Shown here piece by piece: positions 45,301-54,998 of a stretch of 64,000 bases of DNA. Where the stretch lies: NCBI GenBank assembly GCA_002471255.1, contig DKPP01000002.1, forward strand, positions 300,600-364,599, in the 5' to 3' direction. The position numbers and the translations under genes are program-made. Below the pieces are notes generated by a model. It saw nothing but the letters and a program-made list of their open reading frames with translations. It made no database searches and had not been told where the DNA came from. The DNA comes from Akkermansiaceae bacterium UBA7331 (lineage in GTDB: Bacteria; Verrucomicrobiota; Verrucomicrobiia; Verrucomicrobiales; Akkermansiaceae). Every line of letters begins with the position of its first letter. Positions within the stretch are counted from its first letter, which is position 1.

Positions 45301-48278
45301 TAAAAGTGAAGGTGAAGCATCAAGCTTTTGAAACGACACGAGGAGTCAATGAAAATGGATCTTACGTTGATTCTACTCCGGTTTGGACTCAAGTAGCTGA
45401 ACAAGACATTGTCTTAACGCCTCAAGATTCGAAGGATCCTAACAAAGTTGATTATTCGTTTACTGCTGAGCAACCCGGGATTTATGATATAGAAGTGTCC
45501 GGTAAAGATGAGGAAGGTAATCCTTTTGCTTCGACGATTCGACGTTGGGTCTATGGTGATGGTCAGTCTCCTTGGGAATATCGCGACGGATTAGGGCTTG
45601 ATATCGTTACCGATAAAAAAATGTATCTTCCGGGGGAAACAGCTAAATTATTACTGATGACACCAATTGATGCGGAGTTGGTCGTAACGGTTGAGCGTAA
45701 TGGAGTCCTCAAATCCTATAATCGGAAAGTAACTGTTGATAATCCAATTATTGAGGTGCCGATCGAGGAAGGCTATGCTCCCAATGTGTATGTTTCCGCC
45801 TTTTTAGTTAAAGGTGCGGATTTTAACAAGCGGGCGGTCAAAAACCCTCAATTGAAGTTGGGCTATACTTGCTTAAATGTCAGCGTAGATCATAAAAAAT
45901 TATTAGTTTCTTTAGAGCCTCCTACTGAAACAACCAAGCCGGGTGAAAAAATTACGGTAAAAGGAGTGATTAAAGACATTAAAGGTAATACCGTACCTAA
46001 TGCAAACGTATGTCTTTATGCGGTCGATGACGGGACATTACAAGTAAGTGGTTATGATTTGCCAAAACCACTTAATCGATTCTATAGTACCATCCCTCTT
46101 GGGGTGAATACATGGACAACATTAGGTCAATTGTTGACAGAAGATCCGAGTTTGGTTTCATTCACGAATAAAGGTGTTTTCATTGGTGGCGGTGGTGAAG
46201 GAGCCATGAAATCTAGTCCACTAGATATGAAGATTCGTACGGATTTCAATCCGTTGGCTGTCTGGTTGGCTAATATCGAAACCGATGCCAATGGCCAATT
46301 TAAAGCCGAATATGTGAATCCGGATTTGTTAACACGTTATCGTGTGATGGCTGTCGCTTCTGCCGGACAAGACCAATTTGGCTCAGGGGAATCAAGTTAC
46401 ACGGTCAATAAACAAATCATGCTTGAACCGGCGCCTCCTATGATGGCCTCAACGGGGGATAAGCTCAATATTCCGGTCACAATCAGTCAAACTATTGATC
46501 GACAAGGTTTATGGGAAGTGCGACTAAAAGGTTCAGATACCGTAAGTGTAAGTGATGCCGTGCAATATGTGGAATTAACCGGTAAAGAGCCTAAATCTTT
46601 AGAATTCAATGTTAATATGAAATCTAAGGGTGAGGCAAAATTGGAATGGTTCATACAACCGGTCAATGCTGATAAACAAGTCATTGTTAATGGCCCTGAA
46701 GCATCGTATGTCGATGCTGTGGAGTCTAAGTTTGGGATTGTACTACCATTACCCGAATTACGTGAGCAATATTCTTTCACTCTCAATGGCTCTGAGCCTG
46801 TGAAATTTGATCAAATATTTAAATATCCATTTGTGGCAGGAGCTACGGTAGAGTGGTCCTTATGCACGAGTCCTTTCATGTATTGCAATGGAAGTTTTGA
46901 ATATTTGTTAACATATCCGTATGGTTGCCTAGAGCAATTATCATCTTGCTTGGTTCCGTGGCTTTATGAACCTGAACTAAAAGTTTATTTACCCGGTTTT
47001 AGTAAGGCTACAAATACACTATCCAGAGATAAATGCATCAATGACGGCATTGGTAAGATATTAAATAATCAATTGTCGGATGGCGGTTTGTCGTATTGGC
47101 CAAAGGGGGATGAAGCAAGCGAGTACACTCCATACGCAGCCATGGTATTGACTAAAGCTAAACAAATGGGATTCTTTGTGCCGGATGTTGCTTTAAACAA
47201 GTTATACCGATTTATGGAAAAAGCGTTGGTCGATGGTAAAACCGATAATATGCTATATGCCTTGAGTTTATTTGAAGCCGGTAAGTTAAATGAATCACTT
47301 ATTAACACTATTCTCGATCATAATAAATTCTCATCGGATGAAAATAAGCTTTATTTCATCATGCTCTTAGCTCAGCAAAAAAATAAGCTTTTCCAAAATA
47401 AGGCTAAAACTTTGTTAAAGTCTATTGACGTAACGAAATCTTCATTGGGATCGAAGCTTTTGCTAGCAAGGCTTCTTCTCGATAATTCTCCTCAAAATCG
47501 AGAAAACGTAGTGAATTATGTACGTGAAATCGGTGCTTCAAAGAATTTCCGCTATACGACTCAAATTGCTTCGTGGGATTTATTTTTGATATCTCAATAT
47601 TTAAAAGGGATGCCCACTCAGTTGTCTGACGAGCAAGTTATTGTGAAAGTAGATGATAAGCAGATGGAATTGAAGTGTAAGAATATTGAGATAGCATCTA
47701 TCAAAACCGGATTAAAAGATAAGGTGTCTATGCATTGTGTAGCCGATAAAGGTACTGTTTATGGTTACGCTGTAGCATCCGGACAAGTGGATATGCAACA
47801 TCAGGAACAGTTGATTAATCATGGTATTCAGATTACTCGTTTCTATGCAAAACAAATGCCTGATGGTACTTGGCAAAATACTTCTACCTTTAATGTCGGA
47901 GATATTGTACGCATCACTTTATCGGGTACGCGTGATAAGAATAATGGAATATTCCATTATTTGGTTGCTGAAGACTATATGCCATCTGCCTTTGAGGCAT
48001 TAAATCCTAATTTGCCGTCACAATATTTTAATGCACCATATCCTACGAGTTATTACATTACTTTTAGTCATCAAGAATTCCTCAAAGATCGCGTACGATT
48101 CTTTGCTAATACTTGGATGAGCCCTAGTTTTAGGGTGGAATATTATGCCCGTGTCGTTAAATCCGGTGAAGTGACAGCCCCTGCTGCCAAAATGGAGCTT
48201 ATGTATGATCCGAATGTTTATGGACTAAGCATTCCTATCAAAATGAGTATTCCTGCTGAAAGTAAAAAGGACAAATGA
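42312..48278 (+). CDS. Bacterial alpha-2-macroglobulin
   Basis: A 1988-residue exported protease trap of the type paired with PBP1C. Signal peptide (MKISKSAAVILCGMCLCSSVFA), a long series of macroglobulin beta domains, the A2M region (VWLANIETDANGQFKAEYVN with the RYRVMAVASAGQDQFG segment), and the thioester YGCLEQLSS with Cys1539 and Gln1542. The helical thioester domain (about 1520-1760) and a C-terminal receptor-like domain follow. Homologues protect the cell by trapping attacking proteases in the periplasm. Escherichia YfhM is a lipoprotein, but here cleavage after Ala gives Glu at the mature start, so it is probably soluble. The last 4 bases overlap the start of pbpC. Confidence 0.95.
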   Translation: MKISKSAAVILCGMCLCSSVFAEIRLDADRQNCIYWENCDRSYILRFDRAMVPPDQVGKPVRSGLLVIEPNVDYKAVWLTSNSMEINFPKGLPFRKEVKMSLSKDATYADGTKEGLNFNKALGVYQILPVLVTNQKGESNQYESINTKEPLYIFLGQDAPEITKSHIEKSIYAGCWVNASSFIFDLKRLKISDIKNNPDLLQVYKEMLPSLGLSEEEFDNMPLQSNTTCYRLDISENDDLYGDYNLRLAIPNMGAYSETNKKYADRYVQLGRGIPYQFNTDVDREGDQDVYRLSWAIPIQIKDINQYAKNNLELRLQRSKKTLVFDDKKNIFVGKVKDAKTNKMINVEVSCSLTKDDKLNNEKGIRSLSFKVKPESLMEELYLTSKQRVNSFTESLRESYNTWKLNLLIPDAGINLGNNGVMSKGSKSVRSSVVGIDKITYRVIRIKPSTNDSKAYDALAYNLYEQDYSPYDYGNEKDKKILASIEDLTIGEQFEFIKTPESKGESSKYETIELTLDDLVGGSAPKGMYFIDVQNSFSPQSQQSVDFYGMDDLESRPQTGTQAKGIVSQSLVQLTDLGLLAKITGTNGFFYAYSLNTALPLKNAQLSFINKEGDVLSTEKMTDGTCMVTLPKGGVYVRCTELSDQGQVVDQYLMPIVNDAGSVYAGSNIETVGGAWESIGLNPNEWAIPKVLMFSDRELYRPSETMHLKGIVRDLKDNKILLPKAESVDISIIDDQSNTEIWKETLPIDKNGAFNFNYTFPSSKVGSYGVQAKLNGVEVPDLSKYKSGEDNEWFQKNLISSMTQFDHHVSVQEFKRNEFEIKPKLVLGKPGDKTLELTASAINFSGVPVSNGEVRWYKQERATNFYPKNYKDYFFGDHTSTDYGYWRTYYGYSNGYWGSSNDAMLEGVLDLDGKITKKWKIDDDNPLKIKNIKVDTFVTNLNKQRLKASDRGVYYPSNVFVGIKSDDVIAGQNTKFDLSLVGITPEEKVYTKGDLPLKVKVKHQAFETTRGVNENGSYVDSTPVWTQVAEQDIVLTPQDSKDPNKVDYSFTAEQPGIYDIEVSGKDEEGNPFASTIRRWVYGDGQSPWEYRDGLGLDIVTDKKMYLPGETAKLLLMTPIDAELVVTVERNGVLKSYNRKVTVDNPIIEVPIEEGYAPNVYVSAFLVKGADFNKRAVKNPQLKLGYTCLNVSVDHKKLLVSLEPPTETTKPGEKITVKGVIKDIKGNTVPNANVCLYAVDDGTLQVSGYDLPKPLNRFYSTIPLGVNTWTTLGQLLTEDPSLVSFTNKGVFIGGGGEGAMKSSPLDMKIRTDFNPLAVWLANIETDANGQFKAEYVNPDLLTRYRVMAVASAGQDQFGSGESSYTVNKQIMLEPAPPMMASTGDKLNIPVTISQTIDRQGLWEVRLKGSDTVSVSDAVQYVELTGKEPKSLEFNVNMKSKGEAKLEWFIQPVNADKQVIVNGPEASYVDAVESKFGIVLPLPELREQYSFTLNGSEPVKFDQIFKYPFVAGATVEWSLCTSPFMYCNGSFEYLLTYPYGCLEQLSSCLVPWLYEPELKVYLPGFSKATNTLSRDKCINDGIGKILNNQLSDGGLSYWPKGDEASEYTPYAAMVLTKAKQMGFFVPDVALNKLYRFMEKALVDGKTDNMLYALSLFEAGKLNESLINTILDHNKFSSDENKLYFIMLLAQQKNKLFQNKAKTLLKSIDVTKSSLGSKLLLARLLLDNSPQNRENVVNYVREIGASKNFRYTTQIASWDLFLISQYLKGMPTQLSDEQVIVKVDDKQMELKCKNIEIASIKTGLKDKVSMHCVADKGTVYGYAVASGQVDMQHQEQLINHGIQITRFYAKQMPDGTWQNTSTFNVGDIVRITLSGTRDKNNGIFHYLVAEDYMPSAFEALNPNLPSQYFNAPYPTSYYITFSHQEFLKDRVRFFANTWMSPSFRVEYYARVVKSGEVTAPAAKMELMYDPNVYGLSIPIKMSIPAESKKDK

Positions 48279-50599
48279 TTCAGCAAGGCGAATACAAGGT
48301 TTGCGCCCCCAAAAAGCATCGCATCTTACGATGGGTCTTATTGGGGGGGCTTGCCCTCATCTTAATGTTTGGCTTTGGTTGGTTTGTATTTCCGTGGTTT
48401 TTTAGTCTTCCTTCGGATTTCGAACAAACTGAGCTTGAACGTAAAGGTGGTGCCATAGTCTATGATAGGAACGATAGAGTTCTAGCTATTTTGCCGGCAG
48501 AAGATCATTATCGATATCTGCCATTGTCTGAGGCAGAGATTCCCGAAATGCTTAAAAAGGCTATTTTGGCTGCCGAGGACAAACGTTTTTATAATCATCA
48601 TGGTATAGATTTTTTAGGCATAGCCCGATCGCTTCGAGATAACGTTTCCCATGGTGAGGTTAAGTCCGGAGCCTCTACGATCACTCAGCAATTAGTCAAA
48701 ATTTCATATCCTTTATCGGAGAGAAATTTGAAAGTTAAAATTCGTGAAATGATTTTAGCTCGTCAAGTTGAGATGCGCTATGACAAGCAAACGATTTTGA
48801 GAATGTACTTAGATCGTTTGGATTTTGGTAATCTATGTCGTGGAGCTCGATATGCGGCACGATTTTATTTTGATAGAGAACTAGATCAATTATCATTGGC
48901 AGAATATGCTTTTTTAGCAGGTTTGCCACTTAATCCGAATTATTTAAATCCCTTTAAACATCCGGATAGAGTATTGAAACGTAGAAACCGTGTGTTAGAT
49001 CGCATGCAAGAGTTCGGTATGATTGATGCGGAATCTGCTGCCCGAGCAAAGGAGGAGCCTTTATTTCCCGGTTATCGTTCGAATTCTCATGAATATTTGA
49101 TTCCTCATTTGTCATCCAAATTGATCAGGCAAAATCGGAGCGGAATGATCAAAACGACATTAGATGCCGGTATTCAAAAAAAGGCTTCCGAATTGATAAA
49201 GCATCATTTATTGCCATTAAAAGATAAAAATGTTGGCCAGGCCGCATTAATGGTAATCGATAATAAGACCGGTAATGTTTTATGCTCGATAGGTTCTGCC
49301 GAAAGAGCTGACGTAAATGGCGGATTGTTGGATGGTACTCAATTACGGCGTTCTGCCGGTTCGTGTTTAAAGCCTTTTGTTTATGCGTTAAGTTTTCAAT
49401 CCGGGGCTACGCCTAGTACTATCGTGCCGGATGTGCCGATGCGTATTTTGAGTTTTTATGGGATTAAATTACCTACCAATTACAACAGGAAATTTTTAGG
49501 CCCCATCTCTATGCGTCAAGCTTTGGCCTCATCACAAAATATTCCTGCCATGTCGATTTTGGAAGATAATGGAGGAGCCCCTGCCTTATTAAAGCTATTA
49601 GGAGAATTGGGCTTTCAAGGCCTTAATAAACCACCGGAGCATTATGGAATCGGTCTGGCGATAGGAAATGCCGAGGTCACTCTCACAGATGTCGTCAGAG
49701 CCTATACCTGTTTGGCATCCTATGGTCTTTTAAAAGACTTACGCATCGAACAAAATCAAGAGCTACAATTTCAACCTAAGCAAGTTATTGCCCCTGAAAT
49801 AGCTTATTTGCTAACTGATATTTTATCTGACGATACGGCTCGTGTTTCGGGATTTGGTTATGGCCCATTATTTCGATTTCCTTATCAATGTGCTTTTAAA
49901 ACAGGAACATCTTCAAATTATCGAGATAATTGGTGTATAGGATACACACGAGATTATACGGTAGGTGTTTGGGTTGGTAACTTTGATTTTAGCCCGATGA
50001 AAGGAATTAGCGGTATTACGGGTGCCGGTCCTATTTTTGCCGATTGCATACGATATTTGCACCAAGGCGATCAAGCCGGTGTTTTTGAAAAACCATCTGC
50101 TGTTTATTCACTCCAAGTTGACAGACGAACGGGGCATTATGTGAAAAACAAGAATTTGCCTATCCCACCGGAATATTTGCAAAATGATTTATTCTTGCTT
50201 GATTCTACGAATCATGAAGCCTCTTCTCGAGATTATGATGAGAAAGGTAGAGTACTCTTATCTCCCATTTATAATGAATGGTATCATTTGAAAGATCAGG
50301 ATGCGACAGCTCAATATACATTAGGTAATCAAGGAGGCTATAAGGTAGCTCAAAAAATTATCTCACCTTTGCCTAATGCAGAGTTTTTGATTGATCCGGA
50401 ATTGCCGGGTAATGGTTTACGCTTGCCTTTAAAAGCATTTTTTCCAAAAGAAATTGAGTGGTCATCTCCAACACTGAAGATTGAGCAGTCTGATTCCGGT
50501 AGCTACGCTATTTTGCAAGAGGGGATGCATGTTATTGAGCTCAAAGACAAGCCGTCAGGCAAAATCTTATTTGTGCAGATTAAAGTAAAATCGATCTGA
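48275..50599 (+). CDS. pbpC: Penicillin-binding protein 1C
   Basis: Bifunctional peptidoglycan synthase of 774 residues. One N-terminal membrane anchor (about 21-42) is followed by the GT51 glycosyltransferase domain (catalytic Glu in AAEDKRFYNHHG, and GASTITQQLVK). The transpeptidase domain has Ser363-x-x-Lys366 in SAGSCLKPF, SSQN and KTGTS starting at Lys542. A C-terminal beta domain of the BiPBP_C type ends the protein. The 4-base overlap with the macroglobulin gene is the classical arrangement: the pair is thought to trap a protease and repair the wall breached by the attack. Confidence 0.96.
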   Translation: MIQQGEYKVCAPKKHRILRWVLLGGLALILMFGFGWFVFPWFFSLPSDFEQTELERKGGAIVYDRNDRVLAILPAEDHYRYLPLSEAEIPEMLKKAILAAEDKRFYNHHGIDFLGIARSLRDNVSHGEVKSGASTITQQLVKISYPLSERNLKVKIREMILARQVEMRYDKQTILRMYLDRLDFGNLCRGARYAARFYFDRELDQLSLAEYAFLAGLPLNPNYLNPFKHPDRVLKRRNRVLDRMQEFGMIDAESAARAKEEPLFPGYRSNSHEYLIPHLSSKLIRQNRSGMIKTTLDAGIQKKASELIKHHLLPLKDKNVGQAALMVIDNKTGNVLCSIGSAERADVNGGLLDGTQLRRSAGSCLKPFVYALSFQSGATPSTIVPDVPMRILSFYGIKLPTNYNRKFLGPISMRQALASSQNIPAMSILEDNGGAPALLKLLGELGFQGLNKPPEHYGIGLAIGNAEVTLTDVVRAYTCLASYGLLKDLRIEQNQELQFQPKQVIAPEIAYLLTDILSDDTARVSGFGYGPLFRFPYQCAFKTGTSSNYRDNWCIGYTRDYTVGVWVGNFDFSPMKGISGITGAGPIFADCIRYLHQGDQAGVFEKPSAVYSLQVDRRTGHYVKNKNLPIPPEYLQNDLFLLDSTNHEASSRDYDEKGRVLLSPIYNEWYHLKDQDATAQYTLGNQGGYKVAQKIISPLPNAEFLIDPELPGNGLRLPLKAFFPKEIEWSSPTLKIEQSDSGSYAILQEGMHVIELKDKPSGKILFVQIKVKSI

Positions 50600-50629
50600 T
50601 TTTCTTATTTTTAAGTTCATTTACACAAG

Positions 50630-50665
50630 AAAACCCCGATTGAAATTACCTTCAATCGGGGTTTT
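50630..50665. terminator. Bidirectional terminator between pbpC and the helicase gene
   Basis: Perfect 15-bp stem (50630-50644 with 50651-50665) and 6-base loop, with A and T runs at the outer ends so that it serves both convergent genes. Confidence 0.92.
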
Positions 50666-50690
50666 GAAATAATTAGTATTGAAGAGGTGA

Positions 50691-53600
50691 TTAACCTTCT
50701 TCGTCGTCGCCGTGATTCAAGATGAAGTTCAAATCATCAATGCCTAAGCTGGAAGTAAAGCCTTCATCTCCAAGCACGTTAGCAACAAGCATGTTCTTTT
50801 GGTGCTGAAGGATACGGATTTTTTCTTCCACCGAGTCACGGGTAAGTAGGCGGTAAGCGATAACCTTGTTTTTCTGGCCGATACGGTGAGTACGGTCAAT
50901 AGCCTGACTTTCTACGGCAGGGTTCCACCATGGATCGTAAAGTACAACGTATGAAGCGGAAGTAAGGTTCAAACCGGCACCACCAGCCTTCAAGGAAAGC
51001 AAGAATACTGACGGATCTTTGGTCGTTTGGAACTTCTCAATTTCACCACGACGGTCTTTTGTCTGACCGGTGAGGTAATTAAGCGGTCTGTTTTCCGCTT
51101 CGAGACGATTCTTGATGATTTCAAGCATCGATACGAATTGGGAGAACACGAGTACCTTGTGACCTTCTTCTCTTAACTGATCAAGCAAGTAGAACAAAGC
51201 TGTGAGCTTGGCACTTTCTTCCTTGGCGTATTTTGGATCGACCAAACCGGGGTGACAGCAGATCTGACGCAAACGCATGAGACCTTGGAGAATAGCAAAG
51301 CTGTTCTTTTTGACGGATTCGTCGGAATCCAATCCCAAAAGGGCTTGCTGGATGCGGCGTAGCTCGGCTTTGTAAAGTTGAGCTTGGATGCCTTCCATCT
51401 TGGAGTAAACCTCTTCTTCGGTACGTGGTGGCAAGTCTTTAGCCACTTGTGATTTGGTACGACGTAGCAAGAATGGCTTAAGACGAGCTGCCAAACGGTT
51501 CTGACTTTGTGGGTCTTTACGTTTATCAAAGCGCTTTTTGAAGTAAGCACGTGAACCCAAGACACCCGGCATAGCAAAGGCCATAAGAGACCACATATCG
51601 AGCAATCTGTTTTCAATCGGAGTACCGGAAAGTACCAAGCGGTTGAAGGAGTTGATTTCACGAGCTGCTTTAGCCGCCTTAGAGTCAGGGTTTTTGATCT
51701 GTTGACCTTCATCGAGAATGACCGTAAGCCATTTCATGGAGTTCATTTGTTCGCCACAAACACGAAGCTGAGCGTAGTTAATCACGACCATATCGTAATT
51801 TGCTTTGATGTCTTCCAAGTTGGCTTGATCGCGATTGCGAATGACCAATACTCGAATACCAGGGGCAAATTTTTCAGTTTCACTTGCCCATACGTCCAAC
51901 ACGGACTTAGGACATACGATCAAAACAGGAGGCACTGCCAATTTCTTGCGAGTTTTATTCTTTCTCGCATAATCTTCGCGCAACCATAATACATAAGTGA
52001 TGGACTGGATCGTTTTACCAAGACCCATATCGTCAGCAAGGATACCACCGAAACCATTTGTCGCCAAATAAGCGAGGAAATGGAAACCGTCCACCTGATA
52101 AGGGCGAAGAGTGGCTTGCAAGCGATCAGGAACGTCAGGCTTAACGTCGATTTTAATTTCTGCGGTACGGTCCTTAATACGCTTCCACGCTTTAGGATCG
52201 AATACTTCAGCAGCCTTCGGATCAGCCAACTGCATGGCGTGCATGCGGTGTGTTTCACCGGAAAGGTCAAATGGATCGAGGCCAAGGCGAGTAACGGCAT
52301 CACGCTGATCATTATCAAGCTTGATTTCCAATCTCATCCAACCGCCGTCTTCCATACGTACATAGCCGCCACGAGCTGCAACCAATTGGCGAATTTGCTC
52401 TTTGCTAAGAGGTACACCTTCCACATCGATCACGATGCGAAGATCAAACCAGTCAATTTCTTGGTTCACCACTTCGAAGCGTACGGCAGCTGCCACAGGA
52501 TCAGACAAGAGGGTTTGCAAATTATTATCCATTTCGACCACAAGGTCGGTAGGTAATGCTTTTGCCCAATCTGCAAACTTTTCAGGGAATTGACGGGTAA
52601 TACGTGCCTTAAATGCGTTAACTTGAGGGTCAAAGGAGAAGCCCATTTCATCAAGTAAGCCCGGAATCGGATAAAGGTGCTCACGAATGAATCTCAACAA
52701 GGCCTTATCTTTCATTGGCTCTTGGTGAGTCACTTCCCAACCGTCCTTAATAAGACGTTCCACACGATTTCCCGCTTCGTCTTTGGATGTCACTTCACAA
52801 AGTACGTGTTCCGTTTCAGCAGAAGTAAGACCCTTAACGATTTTCATATCAAACTTACCACGTAAGTCGATATCAATCACTCGGTCTTGCATGCTTGGTG
52901 GCAAGCTGGATCCAATTTTACGTAAGAATTCAACCCCTTCTAAGCTATCGATAACTTGTTTTGGAATGGAATATCTTGGTTCAACTTCCGTGGTCTCTAA
53001 CCAACGTGAAGGACCTGGAAATACCGTTTCGTCTGATTGGTATAATTCACGTAAACCGGGAAGCTGACGAACAGAGTGAGATACGTCGATGTCATTGGAT
53101 GTAACCAACTGTAACGCATAGCAATCAGGTTCGATCGGGTCATCGTGACAAACCCATTTCAAAGGTTCTTCGACGACTTTAAAGTAATTTTCATCTAAAT
53201 TGACCAAATAGCCTTTTAATGCAGGCTGATGGAACAATTTATTCATCAAAATACATGCCTCTTCTTGGTCTAAATCCAGAGTGAGTGCTTCTTCGTTTTT
53301 GTAGTACTCTTGAAGCATCATGAGCAAGATCTCAGTTGGAGCGTCTAATTTGACGGCAGCACGTTGGTGCAAGTCCACTAAGATATCTAGATCATGTTTT
53401 TCTTTAACAGGAATCCATTCTCCGCGTAAAGATTGGCGATATTCGAAATGACCCTCGTTGATGGTCGAAACCAAACGCATGTACAACTCACCACGTGGTG
53501 GTTGAGGCGGACGTTCGTTTACTGATTGTAAACGATCATACCAAGTGCCAACTTCACGAGAGCGTTCCCATTCGTGAATCTTGCGTTGTACTTTTTCCAA

Positions 53601-54206
53601 ATCCGTTACACAAGAAAGGAAGTCCGGATAAGGAAGACGTTTTTTGGTGAAAGCATAAGCGATGTAGTTCCAAAACTCTAAAATGTTGCTTGGAGGAACA
53701 GGCCAAAGCTCTAAAGGTTCGTATGAAGTGATTTCCCATCTTGGATTAAGACGAACCATATCGTGATCGTGTATTTCCTGTTCGATGGCAAATCGACGAT
53801 AACGCTTTTCGAGTTTTGTTACATAATCGGCCTCTTTGTCGTCCAATTCACGACCAAGCTTTTCTTCAATGATATCAAGAAGTGGTACATCATCCAATTC
53901 ATTGGGAGATTCCGGTAAGTCTTGTCCACGATACATACGCTCCATCATGGTTGCGTACATGGCTGCTCCTGCGATTTCCTTATCGGCGGTGGTGCAGCTA
54001 CCAAACCATCTATTGCCTTGTAATCTCAAACTCACACGGTGTGTACCATGTGCGTCTTCTACGCGACCTTGGATGTATAAGTGGTTACCGAAGATTTGCG
54101 TTACAGCTCCATCCTTTTGCAATTGCTCTCCACGAAGTCGAACGGCTTCAGGAAAAGCATTCAAAAAGTTGAGTGTAGCGCGGTCTGGGTTAAGTGCCAT
54201 ATTCAT
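50691..54206 (-). CDS. SNF2-family DNA translocase/helicase
   Basis: An 1171-residue protein whose C-terminal half (about 700-1165) is a complete SNF2 ATPase: LADDMGLGKTIQS with Lys731, ILDEGQQIKNP with Asp832 (DEGQ box), SGTPIENRLLDMWSLM, LRRTKSQVAKDLPP, VFSQFVSMLEII and DRTHRIGQ. The 700-residue N-terminal part is alpha/beta with no zinc finger that I can complete: a SWIM-like opening (VRLRGEQLQKDGAV, WFGSC) lacks the Cys/His set. SNF2 proteins of this form remodel protein-DNA complexes; in bacteria some act with RNA polymerase. Start is ATG at 54206 or two codons later. Confidence 0.92.
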   Translation of the reverse strand: MNMALNPDRATLNFLNAFPEAVRLRGEQLQKDGAVTQIFGNHLYIQGRVEDAHGTHRVSLRLQGNRWFGSCTTADKEIAGAAMYATMMERMYRGQDLPESPNELDDVPLLDIIEEKLGRELDDKEADYVTKLEKRYRRFAIEQEIHDHDMVRLNPRWEITSYEPLELWPVPPSNILEFWNYIAYAFTKKRLPYPDFLSCVTDLEKVQRKIHEWERSREVGTWYDRLQSVNERPPQPPRGELYMRLVSTINEGHFEYRQSLRGEWIPVKEKHDLDILVDLHQRAAVKLDAPTEILLMMLQEYYKNEEALTLDLDQEEACILMNKLFHQPALKGYLVNLDENYFKVVEEPLKWVCHDDPIEPDCYALQLVTSNDIDVSHSVRQLPGLRELYQSDETVFPGPSRWLETTEVEPRYSIPKQVIDSLEGVEFLRKIGSSLPPSMQDRVIDIDLRGKFDMKIVKGLTSAETEHVLCEVTSKDEAGNRVERLIKDGWEVTHQEPMKDKALLRFIREHLYPIPGLLDEMGFSFDPQVNAFKARITRQFPEKFADWAKALPTDLVVEMDNNLQTLLSDPVAAAVRFEVVNQEIDWFDLRIVIDVEGVPLSKEQIRQLVAARGGYVRMEDGGWMRLEIKLDNDQRDAVTRLGLDPFDLSGETHRMHAMQLADPKAAEVFDPKAWKRIKDRTAEIKIDVKPDVPDRLQATLRPYQVDGFHFLAYLATNGFGGILADDMGLGKTIQSITYVLWLREDYARKNKTRKKLAVPPVLIVCPKSVLDVWASETEKFAPGIRVLVIRNRDQANLEDIKANYDMVVINYAQLRVCGEQMNSMKWLTVILDEGQQIKNPDSKAAKAAREINSFNRLVLSGTPIENRLLDMWSLMAFAMPGVLGSRAYFKKRFDKRKDPQSQNRLAARLKPFLLRRTKSQVAKDLPPRTEEEVYSKMEGIQAQLYKAELRRIQQALLGLDSDESVKKNSFAILQGLMRLRQICCHPGLVDPKYAKEESAKLTALFYLLDQLREEGHKVLVFSQFVSMLEIIKNRLEAENRPLNYLTGQTKDRRGEIEKFQTTKDPSVFLLSLKAGGAGLNLTSASYVVLYDPWWNPAVESQAIDRTHRIGQKNKVIAYRLLTRDSVEEKIRILQHQKNMLVANVLGDEGFTSSLGIDDLNFILNHGDDEEG

Positions 54207-54490
54207 GCAGTAATAATTCTAATCAAGTATATAAATCGTCTAAATGGCGCCCTAGCGTCTAATTCAATGTCTATGAGCTAATACTCGCACAAACGGCAAT
54301 TTGAATCAATAATTCTATGTTAAAAAGTTGAACAAGTGTTCAAAAATAAATGTAACCTACTTATTGTTAGTAAGTTTTTTTATGTCATAGAGTTGGTTTT
54401 TTGTGGAGATGGTAGCTTGAAGAAAAAAGAGGGAAGGCAAGCTCCAGTCTTGACATTGAGGGGTGACATAGGCTTTATTTCTCGGAAGTT

Positions 54491-54976
54491 ATGTCAGTAG
54501 AACCTTTACTAGAACTTTTGGCAACGCATGCAAGATTAAGCGATGCGGATTTGGCAGATCGTTTGAATACAACTGAAAATGAGGTTCGAGCTAAGCGTGA
54601 AGCGTGTGAGCGCGAAGGTCGTATTCTTGGTTATCAAGCAGTTATTAATGATGACGTGAGCGAAGCGGAGCGAGTGGCGGCGTTTATTGAAGTAAAGATG
54701 ACTCCCGAGCGTGATGGTGGTTTTGATCGTCTCGCGACCCGTATTTCCAGATTTGATGAGGTAAGTTCTTGTTATTTGGCAAGCGGTGGATTTGATTTAT
54801 TAGTTTTGGTTGAGGGTACAAGCATGAAGGAAATTGCTCAGTTCGTATCTGAAAAACTATCCACCTTGGGCGGAGTGTTGTCCACCTCGACACATTTCCA
54901 TCTTAAAACATACAAGAAAAACGGCTGTATTTTTGAAAAGCCGGTACAACCGGAGCGTTTGATTGTTGCTCCTTAA
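54491..54976 (+). CDS. Lrp/AsnC-family transcriptional regulator
   Basis: A 161-residue regulator with an N-terminal winged-helix domain (LARLSDADLADRLNTTENEVRAKREACEREGRILGY-type fold, residues about 5-50) and a C-terminal RAM ligand-binding domain (VAAFIEVKM to THFHLKTYKKNG). It lies 22 bases before an aminotransferase gene on the same strand, so it probably senses an amino acid or keto acid and controls this unit. The upstream 280 bases, shared with the divergent helicase gene, show no obvious operator. Confidence 0.9.
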   Translation: MSVEPLLELLATHARLSDADLADRLNTTENEVRAKREACEREGRILGYQAVINDDVSEAERVAAFIEVKMTPERDGGFDRLATRISRFDEVSSCYLASGGFDLLVLVEGTSMKEIAQFVSEKLSTLGGVLSTSTHFHLKTYKKNGCIFEKPVQPERLIVAP

Positions 54977-54998
54977 TCTCTAATAGATATTTTTTTAA

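Noticed and set aside
51173..51712. Long minus-strand frame inside the helicase gene
   Set aside because: Lies in another frame within the conserved SNF2 ATPase region and has a random Lys/Ser/Trp-rich composition.
53800..54206. SWIM zinc finger at the start of the SNF2 protein
   Set aside because: The expected Cys/His ligands are not present; only one Cys is near the expected place.
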